The notes beneath the pieces were generated by a model. It was not told the origin of the DNA. It saw only the letters and a program-made list of their open reading frames with translations, and did not search any database. A stretch of 64,000 bases of DNA, from NCBI RefSeq assembly GCF_004352915.1, contig NZ_SJSY01000072.1, positions 248,001-312,000 on the forward strand, given 5' to 3'. Shown here in pieces: positions 42,156 to 51,875 of this stretch. The translations under genes and the position numbers were made by a program. How positions within the stretch are numbered: position 1 is the stretch's first letter; every line of letters starts with the position of its first letter. The DNA is from Flavobacterium zhairuonense (GTDB lineage: Bacteria; Bacteroidota; Bacteroidia; Flavobacteriales; Flavobacteriaceae).

Positions 42156-44912
42156 ATGACCAAGTATTTTTCTTATTTACTATTTTTTCTTTTTTGCGTC
42201 ACCGCCAATGCACAAAATGATATTATTCTCAAAGGAACCGTTGTTGACCTTAATACTCAGGTTCCCCTTGAAATGGCGACTGTTTATTTTACAACCGTAA
42301 AAGATTCTGCTGTAATTGAATATGCGACTACCGATAAAAATGGGGTTTTCAGAATAAATACGAAAAAAATTACCAAGCCTGTTTTCTTGAAAGTCAATTA
42401 TATGGGGTATCAGACTTTGGTTGAAGAACAAAAAGAACTTATAGAAAGCAAAGATTTTGGAAAATTGTATTTGACCGAAAATATAAATGCGCTAGAAAAT
42501 GTAATTATTAAAACCGAAGCACCACCAGTTGCCATTAAAAAAGACACATTAGAATTTAATGCATCGGCTTTTAAAGTGAGGCCAGATGCCAATGTTGAAA
42601 GTCTGTTGAAACAATTGCCCGGAGTTGATGTTGACAATGACGGAAAAGTCACAGTAAATGGGCGAGAAGTCACTCAGTTTTTAGTCAATGGAAAAGCTTT
42701 TTTTGATAAAGACGGACAGATGCTATTGAAAAACATGCCGGCTGAAATCATCAAAAAAGTTCAAGTTTCAGATTTCAAAACCAAAAAAGAAGAGCTGGCA
42801 AAACAAGAATCAAGTTCTGATAATTCATCGATTAACTTTACTGTTGACGAAAAGAAAAATAAAGGTTTCTTCGGAAAAATACTGGGTGGTTATGGTTCTG
42901 ACGATCGTTATGAAAGCAGTTTGATAATGAACTTCTTCAATAATAATCAGAAAATTAGCGTTTTGGCTTCTTCTAATAATATCAATTCGACTGGTTTTTC
43001 AATGGATGATGTTTTTGATAATATGGGAGGCGGACGAAATAATAGTGCGAACCAAGGAAACACTACGAGCGGAAAAGGTATTATTCAGTCAAATTTGGCT
43101 GGTGTTAATTATTCTGATGAATGGTTTAAGGATTTCTCGGCTTCTGGAAGTTATAATTTTTCGAATAATATAACGAACAATGACAGCAAAGCAAACCAAT
43201 TGAACTTTTTGCCGACAGGAAATATTTTGACGGAATCAGATGCCAAAACGAGAACTGAAAATACCGGAAATAAAGCCAATTTTGAGTTCGAGTACAAACT
43301 TGATCCGAGTACGCGAATTGTTTTTACTCCAAAATTCAATCAGACGCGAGTTGATAGTGATTCAGATTCGTCAAGTTCTTCACAAGATGAAAATGGTCAA
43401 GCATTAAATGAAAGTACAGCGGTTTCTCGCCGAGAAAATACCACGACTAATTTTGCCAATACTTTAAATTTCAACAAAGCATTTGAGAAAAAGAATCGCA
43501 ACTTGAGTTTTGTTTTTGATAATAATAATACAGATGCTATTACGGATGCTTTGAACGTTTCTGAAACTATTTTTTATCAAGATAATAAGCCAAATGACAG
43601 CCGAAATCAGACGACAAGAAATGATAATGTTAATGATGCCTATTCGTTAGATATTGAATATACGGAACCGATTACAGATTCTTTGCGAATCAGATTTGGT
43701 TCTGATTTTGATTGGCAAAACGAAATAAAAGATCAAAAAACATTTGATTATGATGCAGATACACAATCGTATTCTCAAATAAATCAGTCTTTAACGACTT
43801 ATACGACTTCGAAACAAAATTCGGTAAGTCCGAAAGTTGGAATTACGCTTCAAAAGAACAAATACACCATAAATCTGGATACAAAAACCTCGATTATTGA
43901 TTATGATAATCATGCTTTTTATTTAGGAAACTCGACCGATTTAAATCAGAAATATGCTTTGCCATACGCGACGGCCCAATTTCGATATAAATTCAGCCGT
44001 TCAAAGAATATGACTTTTAAATACGATTATTCGAATACGCTTCCGGCTTCGAGCTTTTTGCTTCCAGTTGCAAATTTGAGCAATCCGTTGAACACAATTA
44101 TTGGAAACCCGAATTTGACGCCAATTGAAAAAAGCAGTGCGAATTTTAGTTTCAGAAATTTTGATTTCCGCACGCGTTCTGGCTACAGCGTGTATGCAAG
44201 AGGAGATTATTATAGTAATGATATTTCTTCGACTTCATTTTATGATGATAGTGGGAAAAGGACAACAACATATGTGAATATATCAGATACCTACACCCTT
44301 ACTGTTGGCGGAAACTGGAATCAATCAATCAAGAAAGATGCAAATACTTTTAGATACGGATTGCAGTTAAACGGAACTTACAGTTTTGATAAAGGTTTCA
44401 CAAATGGAGTCATGTACAATGCAAAAGGAACAGCAGTTACACCAAAAGTATATTTGTCATATGAATATGGAGAATTGCTTGTAATTGCGCCGTCGTATAG
44501 TTTGTCATATAATGAAACAAAATATGAAAACTACACTCGTGACGCGACTTCAAACGTAGTACACAGAATCAATTTGCAGACGACGAGCTATTGGCCATCT
44601 AAATTTATTTTCGGAAATGATTTTGGCTACACTTACAATTCTAATATTTCAAGTGATTTCAAAAAAGACTTTTATTTATGGAATACCAGTTTGTCTTACG
44701 GCTTTTTGGATAAAAAACTATATGCGAAAATTAAGGTATATGATGTTTTGAATCAGAATCAAAGTGCTACAAGAACAATCTCTGCAACATCAATCCGAGA
44801 TGAGGAAAATACAGTTTTAAAGCGTTATGTCATGTTTTCATTAGCCTATAAAATCGGAAATTTTGCAGGAAATGAAAAAGGCAAAAGAAGAGGCCGAGAA
44901 AGAGAGGAGTAG
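42156..44912 (+). CDS. Outer-membrane beta-barrel receptor with carboxypeptidase-like N-terminal domain
   Basis: The 918-residue product starts at ATG 42156 (MTKYFSYLLFFLFCVTANAQ signal peptide; an earlier ATG at 42117 would bury it). Residues about 24-105 form the carboxypeptidase-D regulatory-like domain. Next comes a plug-like segment (about 145-215) with LPGVDVDNDGKVTVNGREV. The rest is a barrel with many alternating strands rich in Asn, Ser and Asp, ending in a basic GKRRGREREE tail. It matches the OMP_b-brl_3/TonB-receptor-like group. Substrate unknown; no SusD partner adjoins it. Confidence 0.88.
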   Translation: MTKYFSYLLFFLFCVTANAQNDIILKGTVVDLNTQVPLEMATVYFTTVKDSAVIEYATTDKNGVFRINTKKITKPVFLKVNYMGYQTLVEEQKELIESKDFGKLYLTENINALENVIIKTEAPPVAIKKDTLEFNASAFKVRPDANVESLLKQLPGVDVDNDGKVTVNGREVTQFLVNGKAFFDKDGQMLLKNMPAEIIKKVQVSDFKTKKEELAKQESSSDNSSINFTVDEKKNKGFFGKILGGYGSDDRYESSLIMNFFNNNQKISVLASSNNINSTGFSMDDVFDNMGGGRNNSANQGNTTSGKGIIQSNLAGVNYSDEWFKDFSASGSYNFSNNITNNDSKANQLNFLPTGNILTESDAKTRTENTGNKANFEFEYKLDPSTRIVFTPKFNQTRVDSDSDSSSSSQDENGQALNESTAVSRRENTTTNFANTLNFNKAFEKKNRNLSFVFDNNNTDAITDALNVSETIFYQDNKPNDSRNQTTRNDNVNDAYSLDIEYTEPITDSLRIRFGSDFDWQNEIKDQKTFDYDADTQSYSQINQSLTTYTTSKQNSVSPKVGITLQKNKYTINLDTKTSIIDYDNHAFYLGNSTDLNQKYALPYATAQFRYKFSRSKNMTFKYDYSNTLPASSFLLPVANLSNPLNTIIGNPNLTPIEKSSANFSFRNFDFRTRSGYSVYARGDYYSNDISSTSFYDDSGKRTTTYVNISDTYTLTVGGNWNQSIKKDANTFRYGLQLNGTYSFDKGFTNGVMYNAKGTAVTPKVYLSYEYGELLVIAPSYSLSYNETKYENYTRDATSNVVHRINLQTTSYWPSKFIFGNDFGYTYNSNISSDFKKDFYLWNTSLSYGFLDKKLYAKIKVYDVLNQNQSATRTISATSIRDEENTVLKRYVMFSLAYKIGNFAGNEKGKRRGREREE

Positions 44913-44927
44913 GTTTTGTCTTTCTTT

Positions 44928-44974
44928 AGAGACGTACTTTTTGTGCGTCTCTTTAAGGCTTTTTTTTTTTTTTA
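44928..44974 (+). terminator. Terminator of the barrel receptor gene
   Basis: AGAGACGTAC-TTTTT-GTGCGTCTCT (one G-U pair) followed after a few bases by a run of 13-14 T. Confidence 0.8.
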
Positions 44975-45015
44975 AAGATGCTAAGGTTCTAAGACACTAA
45001 GATTCTAAGTTTTGA

Positions 45016-45059
45016 AACAAGCGCACAAATCAAAATAAAATTTGATTTGTGCGCTTGTT
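45016..45059. repeat. Perfect 19-base-pair inverted repeat with six-base loop
   Basis: AACAAGCGCACAAATCAAA, loop ATAAAA, exact reverse complement. It lies between convergent genes, flanked by low-complexity CTAAGATTCTAAG and CTTAGAATCTTAG runs. It may act as a transcription barrier or be the product of a small mobile repeat. Confidence 0.75.
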
Positions 45060-45139
45060 CTTTATAGTTAAAATGTGAAAGTCTTAGAAGCTTAGTGTCT
45101 TAGAATCTTAGTGTCTTAGAATCTTAGTAACTTAGAATT

Positions 45140-45877
45140 TTAGAACCTTCTGTTTATTCGATGATAAATAGTAAAACGAATAATATCTCGGTCATAGAAA
45201 TCTACACCACTGGCGCGTCTCTGGAAGTTTTTCAAGTAGCCTAATTCTAATCCGAGATTTGGATTAAAATGATAACGGAGCGCGACGTAAAATCTATTTT
45301 GATCGAATGTATTTAGTTTGTTGTCTTTTCCGAAATTGAACATGACTTCATCTGAAATTGTACCTTTCAAGCTTCTGCCATCTTTTTTCCAAAGGTCAAA
45401 AGTCGATTGTAATCTGTAACGGAATCTCAAGGCAAATGAGAATTCATCGAGTAATTCTGTTCTTGTGGCTTTTTCGATAAAGCGTTCTTCGAGCTGAAAA
45501 CGATTATGAAAAGTAATTTTTGCAATATCGTTGATCAAAGTAATGTCTTGTTGTATTCGGTATTCAGGAACAGAAAAATTCGGATCAATGTCTGGATTTT
45601 GGGTATTTACGCTAAAAAAAGCAAAACCGCCTCCTAATTCGACAAGTTTGCTCGCGCGGTAACGACCTTGAGCTCTAATGACAAAAAGATTTTCATGAAC
45701 AGGATTCAAAAAAGCCCGATTATCAAATTCAGAATGAAGCGCCCATTTTTCAGTTAAAGGCAAAATATTGTAATAACGAGTCCAGGTTAGCGTTTGCTGG
45801 TCGATTTTCCGCTCATTTTGAGCCGATAAATTTGTGCTAATAAAGCTAAGTAAAAGCAGTAATTTGAGAAACTTCAT
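45140..45877 (-). CDS. DUF2490 family outer-membrane-like protein
   Basis: The 245-residue exported protein (signal peptide about 1-19, ending NLSAQ) is composed of amphipathic strands that alternate as in small outer-membrane barrels: WALHSEFDNRAFLNPV, FVIRAQGRYRASKLVELGGGFAFFS, FRYRLQSTFDLWKK, RFYVALRYHFNPNLGLELGYLKNF. The last strand ends in FTIYHRINRRF, an aromatic terminal residue favoured by barrel insertion. The pattern fits DUF2490. Function unknown. Confidence 0.85.
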   Translation of the reverse strand: MKFLKLLLLLSFISTNLSAQNERKIDQQTLTWTRYYNILPLTEKWALHSEFDNRAFLNPVHENLFVIRAQGRYRASKLVELGGGFAFFSVNTQNPDIDPNFSVPEYRIQQDITLINDIAKITFHNRFQLEERFIEKATRTELLDEFSFALRFRYRLQSTFDLWKKDGRSLKGTISDEVMFNFGKDNKLNTFDQNRFYVALRYHFNPNLGLELGYLKNFQRRASGVDFYDRDIIRFTIYHRINRRF

Positions 45878-45980
45878 CTAATTTCCATAAATTCAGGCTG
45901 CGAATATATAGAAATCAGAATTGATTTAATGCAGATTAAAATTTGCTTTAAGTGTTATTTTGTGATTTCAAAAGATAAAA

Positions 45981-46012
45981 AAACGAGACAGGTTTAAAAA
46001 CTTGTCTCGTTT
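45981..46012 (-). terminator. Terminator of the TonB-dependent receptor gene
   Basis: AAACGAGACAGGTTT-AA-AAACTTGTCTCGTTT-like stem with A/T flanks, 31 bases past the receptor stop codon. Confidence 0.75.
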
Positions 46013-46042
46013 CAATGATTTAAACTAACTAACTTAACCTGA

Positions 46043-48589
46043 TTACAGAGAATACTTTAGAGTAATTCCGTAAGTTCTTTGATCACCAAGAACTCCTGCA
46101 TATTGTCCTGCATTACCACCAGCAGGCAATAATTGTTCATAATAATCTTTATTGAAAAGGTTGCGTCCCCAGAAATGAACCGAAAGTCCTTGAGAAGCAC
46201 GGAAACCTAAACGAGCATTAAAAATAGCGTAACCTTGTACAACCAAATATTTTGAAGCCGAAGGGCTTGAAGAAAATTCAGAACGTGCATAAGAATCAGC
46301 AGCTACAAATACTTTTCCTTTGTTTCCGAAGAAAGTAGCGCTATCAGAAAGTTCGCCACCTAAAGATCCTGCCCATCTTGAAGCTCCCGGCAAATCAGTT
46401 CCAGAAACATCTTTGTAGGCTACTGGTGCACCAGTTTCTTCTAATGGAAGTGGCGCATTTGTAAATTTCACATATTTACCATCTGTATAAGTTGCTGCAG
46501 CATTTACTGTCAAGTGAGAACTGAAAACAAAACTTGCATCTAATTCAGCACCTCTTACGCGCACTTTATCAGCATTTGCTAAATATCCGCGGTTTACACC
46601 CAATTCAGCAGCTTGAACGTTAGTTTGGAAATCTTTAATGTCAGTATTAAAGAATGTTAAGTTCAAAATTGAATTTTTGAAAGGAGAAGTTTTTACTCCA
46701 AATTCATAATGATATACTTTTTCCGGTTTGATAACTGCAAGATCAAGCATTGGATTTCCTTTTGCGTCTGATGGAAGTCCAGCAACGTTTACACCAACTG
46801 GTTTGTAGCTTTTTGCAAAAGTTGCGTAAGCATTGATTTTGTCTGAAGCTTTGTATGTAAGCGTAATATTTCCTGAAAAGTCTGTATTGTCAGTATCCGA
46901 ATCAAATGCTTGATCTGAGTAAACTGATTTTTTCAAAGCAAGCAATGCAGGATCTGTAGTTTGCAATCCTCCATAAGTTTTACGAGAATAATGTGCATCT
47001 TTTTTGTCGAAGTTGTATCTCAAACCTGGTAATACGTGAAAACGTTCTGTAATTGCCCAATCAATTTGCCCAAATACTGCCGCACTTGATGATCTGATGT
47101 TTGCATCTGTTTTAATTCCGTATCCTTCAAAAAGTCCAGGAGTTTTCCATAATGGGCTAGTTGTACTTTGAGAGAATCTCCATTGTGCATTTCCAGATTC
47201 TTCTGTACCGTCTGTTTGTGAAGTTTGATCAATAAAGAACACACCAACAACACCGCTTACTTTGCTAGAAAGTTGGCCAGCATAACGAACTTCTTGAGTT
47301 ACTTGTGTTTGTCTTGTTGGGTTTTGAGATTTTGCTAATACTTGCAATCCTGTAAAATCTCTATCATTTGATGGATCCCAGTTCCAGAATCTCCAAGCTG
47401 TAGTCGAAGTCAATGTTCCTGGTCCAACTTTTGTGTCAATATTAAGCGAGATACCTCCCATGTCCTGATTTGAACGCCATGGCGTGTCGTGGTCAATTTT
47501 ACGGTCAAAAGCATTTAAGCTTGGCAATTGATAATTCAAGTCTTTAATTATGGCATCAAATTGGCGATAAGCAGCTCTTTGAGTTGGAGCAACTCCGGCA
47601 ACAACTTGAGCGTATCCGTCAGGACGTTGTGTTGTAATATCTGCTGCCAAAATAATGTTGGTATTTACAGAAGGCGTCCAAAGCAATTGCCCTCTAATTC
47701 CTTGATTATTCAATGTATTTGTGGGTCTTCCTGTAGCAACATTGTCAACTAAACCATCTCTTTGTGTTCCTGAAAAAGAGATTCTTCCGGCTACTTTTTT
47801 GCCTAAAGCTCCAGTAACCGATGCTTTAGCTTGTAAAAAGTTATAATTTCCATAACTAACTTCAAAATCTGCTCCTGTAGAAAAACTCGGTTTTCTAGTG
47901 GTGATATTGAAAGCACCAGAAGTAGTATTTTTTCCGAATAATGAACCTTGTGGCCCACGTAAAACCTCGATTTGTTCAACATCAATAAAGTCTAAAGTTG
48001 TTGCGGCTGGACGAGCATAATAAACCCCGTCAACATAAAAACCAACTCCAGGATCAATTCCGTCATTTGTTAATCCGAATGGAGAACCCAAACTACGAAT
48101 GTTGATTCCCGTATTTCTTGGATTTGAAGAATAAAGCTGTACTGATGGAACTAATTCTTTAATACGGTTTACGTTGAAGGCTCCAGTTTGTTCTGCCTGT
48201 TTTCCTGTAATTACAGAAATTGCAATTGGCACATCCTGAACTTTCTCTATTCTGCGTCGTGAAGAAACAACAACTTCAACAAGAGCATTTTCTTCGTTTA
48301 ACACAATTTGCAGTGGAGTTGCCGGCAAATCATCGATTTCAATTTCAGTTGTTTTGTAGCCAACGTATTGGATTAAAAGCGTAACAGGAAGTTTTCCTTT
48401 CGTATCGATTACGAATTTTCCAGTTGCATCAGTAATCGTATTTGAAGTTGTTCCTTTGATAACGACATTTGCTGCTTCTAATGGAGTATTTTCTGTTGTT
48501 TTAACGAAACCTTCTATGTTTTGTCCAAATGAGATTGAAAAAGTTAAAACAGCTAGTATTGTAAGTGTATTTTTAATCGAATTTTTCAT
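46043..48589 (-). CDS. TonB-dependent outer-membrane receptor
   Basis: The 848-residue product has a signal peptide (about 1-22, ending SISFGQ) and a carboxypeptidase-regulatory-like domain (about 24-105). The plug domain spans about 115-235, with QDVPIAISVITGKQAEQTG, the GPQGSLFGKNTTSGAFNI segment and a LRGPQGS motif. A 22-stranded barrel ends in LGDQRTYGITLKYSL, the aromatic/hydrophobic terminal strand. The receptor imports a metal chelate, cofactor or similar substrate; the sequence does not decide which. The cysteine-bearing Rrf2 regulator immediately upstream may couple expression to iron or redox state. Confidence 0.93.
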   Translation of the reverse strand: MKNSIKNTLTILAVLTFSISFGQNIEGFVKTTENTPLEAANVVIKGTTSNTITDATGKFVIDTKGKLPVTLLIQYVGYKTTEIEIDDLPATPLQIVLNEENALVEVVVSSRRRIEKVQDVPIAISVITGKQAEQTGAFNVNRIKELVPSVQLYSSNPRNTGINIRSLGSPFGLTNDGIDPGVGFYVDGVYYARPAATTLDFIDVEQIEVLRGPQGSLFGKNTTSGAFNITTRKPSFSTGADFEVSYGNYNFLQAKASVTGALGKKVAGRISFSGTQRDGLVDNVATGRPTNTLNNQGIRGQLLWTPSVNTNIILAADITTQRPDGYAQVVAGVAPTQRAAYRQFDAIIKDLNYQLPSLNAFDRKIDHDTPWRSNQDMGGISLNIDTKVGPGTLTSTTAWRFWNWDPSNDRDFTGLQVLAKSQNPTRQTQVTQEVRYAGQLSSKVSGVVGVFFIDQTSQTDGTEESGNAQWRFSQSTTSPLWKTPGLFEGYGIKTDANIRSSSAAVFGQIDWAITERFHVLPGLRYNFDKKDAHYSRKTYGGLQTTDPALLALKKSVYSDQAFDSDTDNTDFSGNITLTYKASDKINAYATFAKSYKPVGVNVAGLPSDAKGNPMLDLAVIKPEKVYHYEFGVKTSPFKNSILNLTFFNTDIKDFQTNVQAAELGVNRGYLANADKVRVRGAELDASFVFSSHLTVNAAATYTDGKYVKFTNAPLPLEETGAPVAYKDVSGTDLPGASRWAGSLGGELSDSATFFGNKGKVFVAADSYARSEFSSSPSASKYLVVQGYAIFNARLGFRASQGLSVHFWGRNLFNKDYYEQLLPAGGNAGQYAGVLGDQRTYGITLKYSL

Positions 48590-48844
48590 TTTTATATTAA
48601 GTATATATGATTAGTAGAGTTTTGAAATAAAATTTTTTTTATCAACACATACACATCATACAGGAAATGCTTTTTGCAGTTTTTAACTGACTATTATAAT
48701 TTATTTGCAAAAGACTTTTGGTTACGCCTAATAAACTGAAATGTTCTTTCATGAGTTAAAAATTTGTAATTGGTTTGTTAATTATTTTTTGGCAAATATA
48801 TATAATTAATTCTATCGATTTACTAGACTTTAAAAAATATTTTT

Positions 48845-49258
48845 TTATTTTTTTACTAATGAGGCGATTGTGATGCCTTCCATAGCCTTCAAAGTTTTGT
48901 CTCTGATAAGCATCAAACCGTGACGCAGACTGCATTCAGACTCGGTTTTACAATCAGAGCAAGGCTCGTAAAAATTTAAAGAAGCGCATGGCAAAAGTGC
49001 AATTGCACCGTCAAATAATCGGTGAATTTCTGCCAAAGTGATGTCGTTTTTCGATTTTATCAGATAATAACCGCCAAATTTTCCTTGTTTACTGCTCACA
49101 AAACGTCCTCGTTTTAGATCTAATAAAATTTGCTCTAAAAACTTTTTAGGAATATTAGCTCCATCAGCAATTTCTATAGTTCTAGAAATGTGATTTTCAT
49201 CTTGTTCTGCTAAATAAAGTAAGGCCTTAAGGGCGTATTTTGCTTTATGTGATAACAT
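48845..49258 (-). CDS. Rrf2-family regulator with four conserved cysteines
   Basis: The 137-residue winged-helix protein starts MLSHKAKYALKALLYLAEQ. The recognition region is IPKKFLEQILLDLKRGRFVSSKQGKFGGYYL, as in IscR/NsrR/CymR. Residues about 92-112 hold PCASLNFYEPCSDCKTESECSLRHG, four cysteines of which three form the Fe-S-ligand pattern of this family. It would sense iron, nitric oxide or redox and repress nearby genes. The TonB-dependent receptor downstream on the same strand is the natural candidate target. Confidence 0.9.
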   Translation of the reverse strand: MLSHKAKYALKALLYLAEQDENHISRTIEIADGANIPKKFLEQILLDLKRGRFVSSKQGKFGGYYLIKSKNDITLAEIHRLFDGAIALLPCASLNFYEPCSDCKTESECSLRHGLMLIRDKTLKAMEGITIASLVKK

Positions 49259-49351
49259 CTAAATTAAATTGTAAAATGTAAATGTATGATTTTTTAAACT
49301 TGAAACCTAAACTTGAAACGTGAAACCAATAAAACTTGAAACAAAATTTGT

Positions 49352-50185
49352 TTACCAGCCTCCGCTAGATCCGCCACCAGAGAAACCTCCACCGCCAAAT
49401 CCGCCGCCGAAGCCACCGCCTCCGCCAAAACCACCTCCAGATGATCCGCCACCGAAGCCTCCAAAACCGCCTCCGCCACTTCTTCCAAGATTGCTCAAAA
49501 TAATGACATCAAGCAGGCTAGGGCCGCCGCCGCTATTGCCTGAATTTCCTCCTCCGCCTCGTTTGTTTCGGGACATTAAAATCAATACAATAACAACAAT
49601 TACAATGAAAGGTAATATCGGAAAATCTTTTCCTTTGTTTTGTTTGCGTTCGCCTTTGTATTTTCCTTTAAAAACATCGATTATGGCATCAGTTCCTTTG
49701 TCAAGACCGTTGTAAAAACTTCCGGCTTTAAATTCAGGAATAATAATGTTCCTTATTATAGTTCCTCCAATTCCTGCGGTCAAGCGATCTTCAAGTCCAT
49801 ATCCAGGATTAATGGCAATTTTCTTTTCGGCTTTAGCTAATAAAATAATTACGCCGTTGTCATCTTTTTCAGTTCCCCCAATTCCCCAGGTTTGTCCCCA
49901 TTTAGTTGCTAACTGGCTTACATCTTCGCCTTTTAGGCTTTCAATTGTTATGACAACAATTTGAGTGGTAGTAGAATCAGAATAACGAATCAGTTTTTCT
50001 TCTAATTGTGATTTTTCAGAAGCGCTTAAGATATTTGCATAATCATAAACAGAAGTTTGAAAACTGGGCTTTTCTGGAATTGTAAACTGAGCAAAAATAC
50101 TATTACAGGCAAATAACGTAATCAGTAAAAAGGCAGACAGAAAAAATCCTTTTGAATTTGAGGTTTTGTTTTGGAAAAATTTCAT
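49352..50185 (-). CDS. TPM-domain protein with glycine-rich tail
   Basis: The 277-residue product has a signal peptide or anchor (about 12-33), a TPM_phosphatase domain (about 38-170) beginning at SVYDYANILS, and a membrane helix (about 188-208, FPILPFIVIVVIVLILM). An extremely Gly/Ser-rich C terminus (about 210-277) ends in FSGGGSSGGW. This matches YgcG-type proteins found with LemA. The tail explains a spurious proline-rich antisense frame. Probably in one operon with the second TPM gene 3 bases upstream. Confidence 0.9.
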   Translation of the reverse strand: MKFFQNKTSNSKGFFLSAFLLITLFACNSIFAQFTIPEKPSFQTSVYDYANILSASEKSQLEEKLIRYSDSTTTQIVVITIESLKGEDVSQLATKWGQTWGIGGTEKDDNGVIILLAKAEKKIAINPGYGLEDRLTAGIGGTIIRNIIIPEFKAGSFYNGLDKGTDAIIDVFKGKYKGERKQNKGKDFPILPFIVIVVIVLILMSRNKRGGGGNSGNSGGGPSLLDVIILSNLGRSGGGGFGGFGGGSSGGGFGGGGGFGGGFGGGGFSGGGSSGGW

Positions 50186-50188
50186 TAT

Positions 50189-50626
50189 TTATCCTTTTGA
50201 GATTTCGTTAGATAGTTCGTTTGTGTCATCTTCTGACCAAGGGAAATATTTTTTTAATTGTTCTCCGGCATTCGTAATTCCGTCAACAATTCCTTGTTTA
50301 AAATTTCCAGCTTTAAAATGATTGGTCATAATGTCTTTGGTACAATCCCAAAAATCATTGGCAACCAAATCATTAATTCCTTTGTCTCCACAAATTACAA
50401 AGTTTTTGTCTTCAACTGCAAAATAGAGCAATACGCCATTTTTCAATTTAGTTTCATCCATTCGTAATTCATGAAAAACTTCTAAAGCCCTATCAAAATG
50501 GACTTTAGAAGTTGTTTTTTCTATATGCACTCTAATTTCGCCAGAAGTATTATTTTCGGCCATGCGAATAGCTTCAACAATTTCTTGCTCTTCTTCTTTG
50601 GTTAAAAAATCTTCTACTTTTGACAT
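50189..50626 (-). CDS. TPM-domain protein, short form
   Basis: The 145-residue product is a single TPM domain (EEEQEIVEAIRMAENNTSGEIRVHIEKT) with no signal peptide, so it is cytoplasmic. It has the family's DKGINDLVANDFW segment and ends in an acidic helical tail. It overlaps functionally with the longer gene next to it, and both follow lemA. The role of this pair is unknown; in Bacteroidota the LemA-TPM-TPM order is common. Confidence 0.88.
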   Translation of the reverse strand: MSKVEDFLTKEEEQEIVEAIRMAENNTSGEIRVHIEKTTSKVHFDRALEVFHELRMDETKLKNGVLLYFAVEDKNFVICGDKGINDLVANDFWDCTKDIMTNHFKAGNFKQGIVDGITNAGEQLKKYFPWSEDDTNELSNEISKG

Positions 50627-50712
50627 GGAAATTATTTTGGAGTTTAGAGTTTAGATTTTAGATTGCAGATTAAATCTGAAATCTAAAATCGTTAATCAAA
50701 AATATTAAATCT

Positions 50713-51300
50713 TTAGAATTTTACTTCAACAGGTTTGTCAGCGCCTTCAACAGCATTGAAATATGCTTTTTCTTTGAATCCAAACATACCTGCAAACAAG
50801 CTGTTTGGGAATGTTTTGATGTGGTTGTTATAAGGTGCAACTGCTTCGTTGAAACGAGTTCTTGCCGTTAGAATTTGGTTTTCTGTACTAGCTAATTCGT
50901 CTTGAAGTTTCAAGAAATTCTCGTTTGCTTTTAATGTTGGATATTGCTCAACAGAAACTAATAATCTTGATAAAGATGAAGATACACCACTTTGTGCTTT
51001 GTTGAATTCAGCAAGCTGTTCTGGAGTAATGTTAGATGGATCTACAGTCACGCTTGTTGCTTTTGCACGAGCTTCGATAACAGCCGTTAAAGTTGATTTT
51101 TCGAAATCAGCTGCACCTTTTACCGTGTTTACTAAATTTCCAATAAGGTCATTACGTCTTTGGTAAGCTGTTTGAACATTTCCCCAAGATTGTTCTACAG
51201 TTTGATTTAATGTTACCGCAGTATTGTTAATTCCTTTAACCCAGCTGTAAATTCCAATTATAACAACTGCTGCAATAATCCAAGGCAAAAATCTTTTCAT
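50713..51300 (-). CDS. LemA-family protein
   Basis: The 195-residue product has one N-terminal membrane helix (FLPWIIAAVVIIGIYSWV, 3-20) and an antiparallel helical body with the LemA signatures: AYQRRNDLIGNLVNTVKG, VEQYPTLKANENFLKLQDELASTENQI and RFNEAVAPYNNHIKTFP. The C terminus ends in FKEKAYFNAVEGADKPVEVKF. Function of the family is unclear, but it is repeatedly linked with TPM proteins, as here. Confidence 0.93.
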   Translation of the reverse strand: MKRFLPWIIAAVVIIGIYSWVKGINNTAVTLNQTVEQSWGNVQTAYQRRNDLIGNLVNTVKGAADFEKSTLTAVIEARAKATSVTVDPSNITPEQLAEFNKAQSGVSSSLSRLLVSVEQYPTLKANENFLKLQDELASTENQILTARTRFNEAVAPYNNHIKTFPNSLFAGMFGFKEKAYFNAVEGADKPVEVKF

Positions 51301-51337
51301 GAGTGTTTAATTTAAGTTTGTTTCTATTTTTATTTAA

Positions 51338-51670
51338 TTACAATTCGTTTTTAATGTCGTTTAATTGTGTTTTTATGGATTCTAATTTACGTATTATTTC
51401 GAATTTATCTAATGTTTTCTTCTGTCCCTCTTTTAAATGCGTTTTGGCACCTTCAAGTGTAAAACCTCTTTCTTTTACCAAATGATAAATCAGCTGCAGG
51501 TTTGTAATATCTTCCGGAGTAAACATTCGGTTTCCTTTGGCATTCTTTTTTGGTTTCAGAATATCAAATTCGCTGTCCCAAAAGCGTATCAAAGAGGCAT
51601 TGACATTAAAAGCTTTGGCCACTTCGCCAATACTATAATATCTTTTATCTTTTGAAAGTTCGATATGCAT
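51338..51670 (-). CDS. MerR-family transcriptional regulator
   Basis: The 110-residue protein has the MerR winged-helix start YYSIGEVAKAFNVNASLIRFWDSEF (10-34), followed by the wing (KNAKGNRMFTPEDI) and the coiled-coil dimerisation helix. No effector-binding domain or metal-binding cysteines follow. It is 38 bases upstream of the LemA gene on the same strand and may be its regulator. The same small MerR type is common in this phylum. Confidence 0.9.
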   Translation of the reverse strand: MHIELSKDKRYYSIGEVAKAFNVNASLIRFWDSEFDILKPKKNAKGNRMFTPEDITNLQLIYHLVKERGFTLEGAKTHLKEGQKKTLDKFEIIRKLESIKTQLNDIKNEL

Positions 51671-51724
51671 GATTTGTTTTTTTCTATTTTATTTCAAAAA
51701 TACTATTTTTTGTACTGTTACCCT

Positions 51725-51866
51725 AAAGTCAAAAGTCAAAAGTCATAAAGTTTTTAAAGTTCTATAGGTATTTATTTCTATTTTTACCCATTGTGTATGT
51801 TCTCAAAAAAAATACAAAGTCAACATTAGCAACAACTTTATAACTTTTGACTTTACAACTTTTGAC
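51725..51866. repeat. Inverted low-complexity arms downstream of the M23 gene
   Basis: AAAGTCAAAAGTCATAAAG-type run at 51725-51750 and its reverse complement, CTTTATAACTTTTGACTTT, at 51836-51866 (18 of 19 positions pair). The loop is about 85 bases, too long for an intrinsic terminator. Confidence 0.5.
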
Positions 51867-51875
51867 CGCTGGATG

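Noticed and set aside
49320..49715. Proline-rich frame of 131 codons on the plus strand
   Set aside because: It mirrors the glycine-rich tail of the TPM protein coded on the minus strand; the composition is fully explained.
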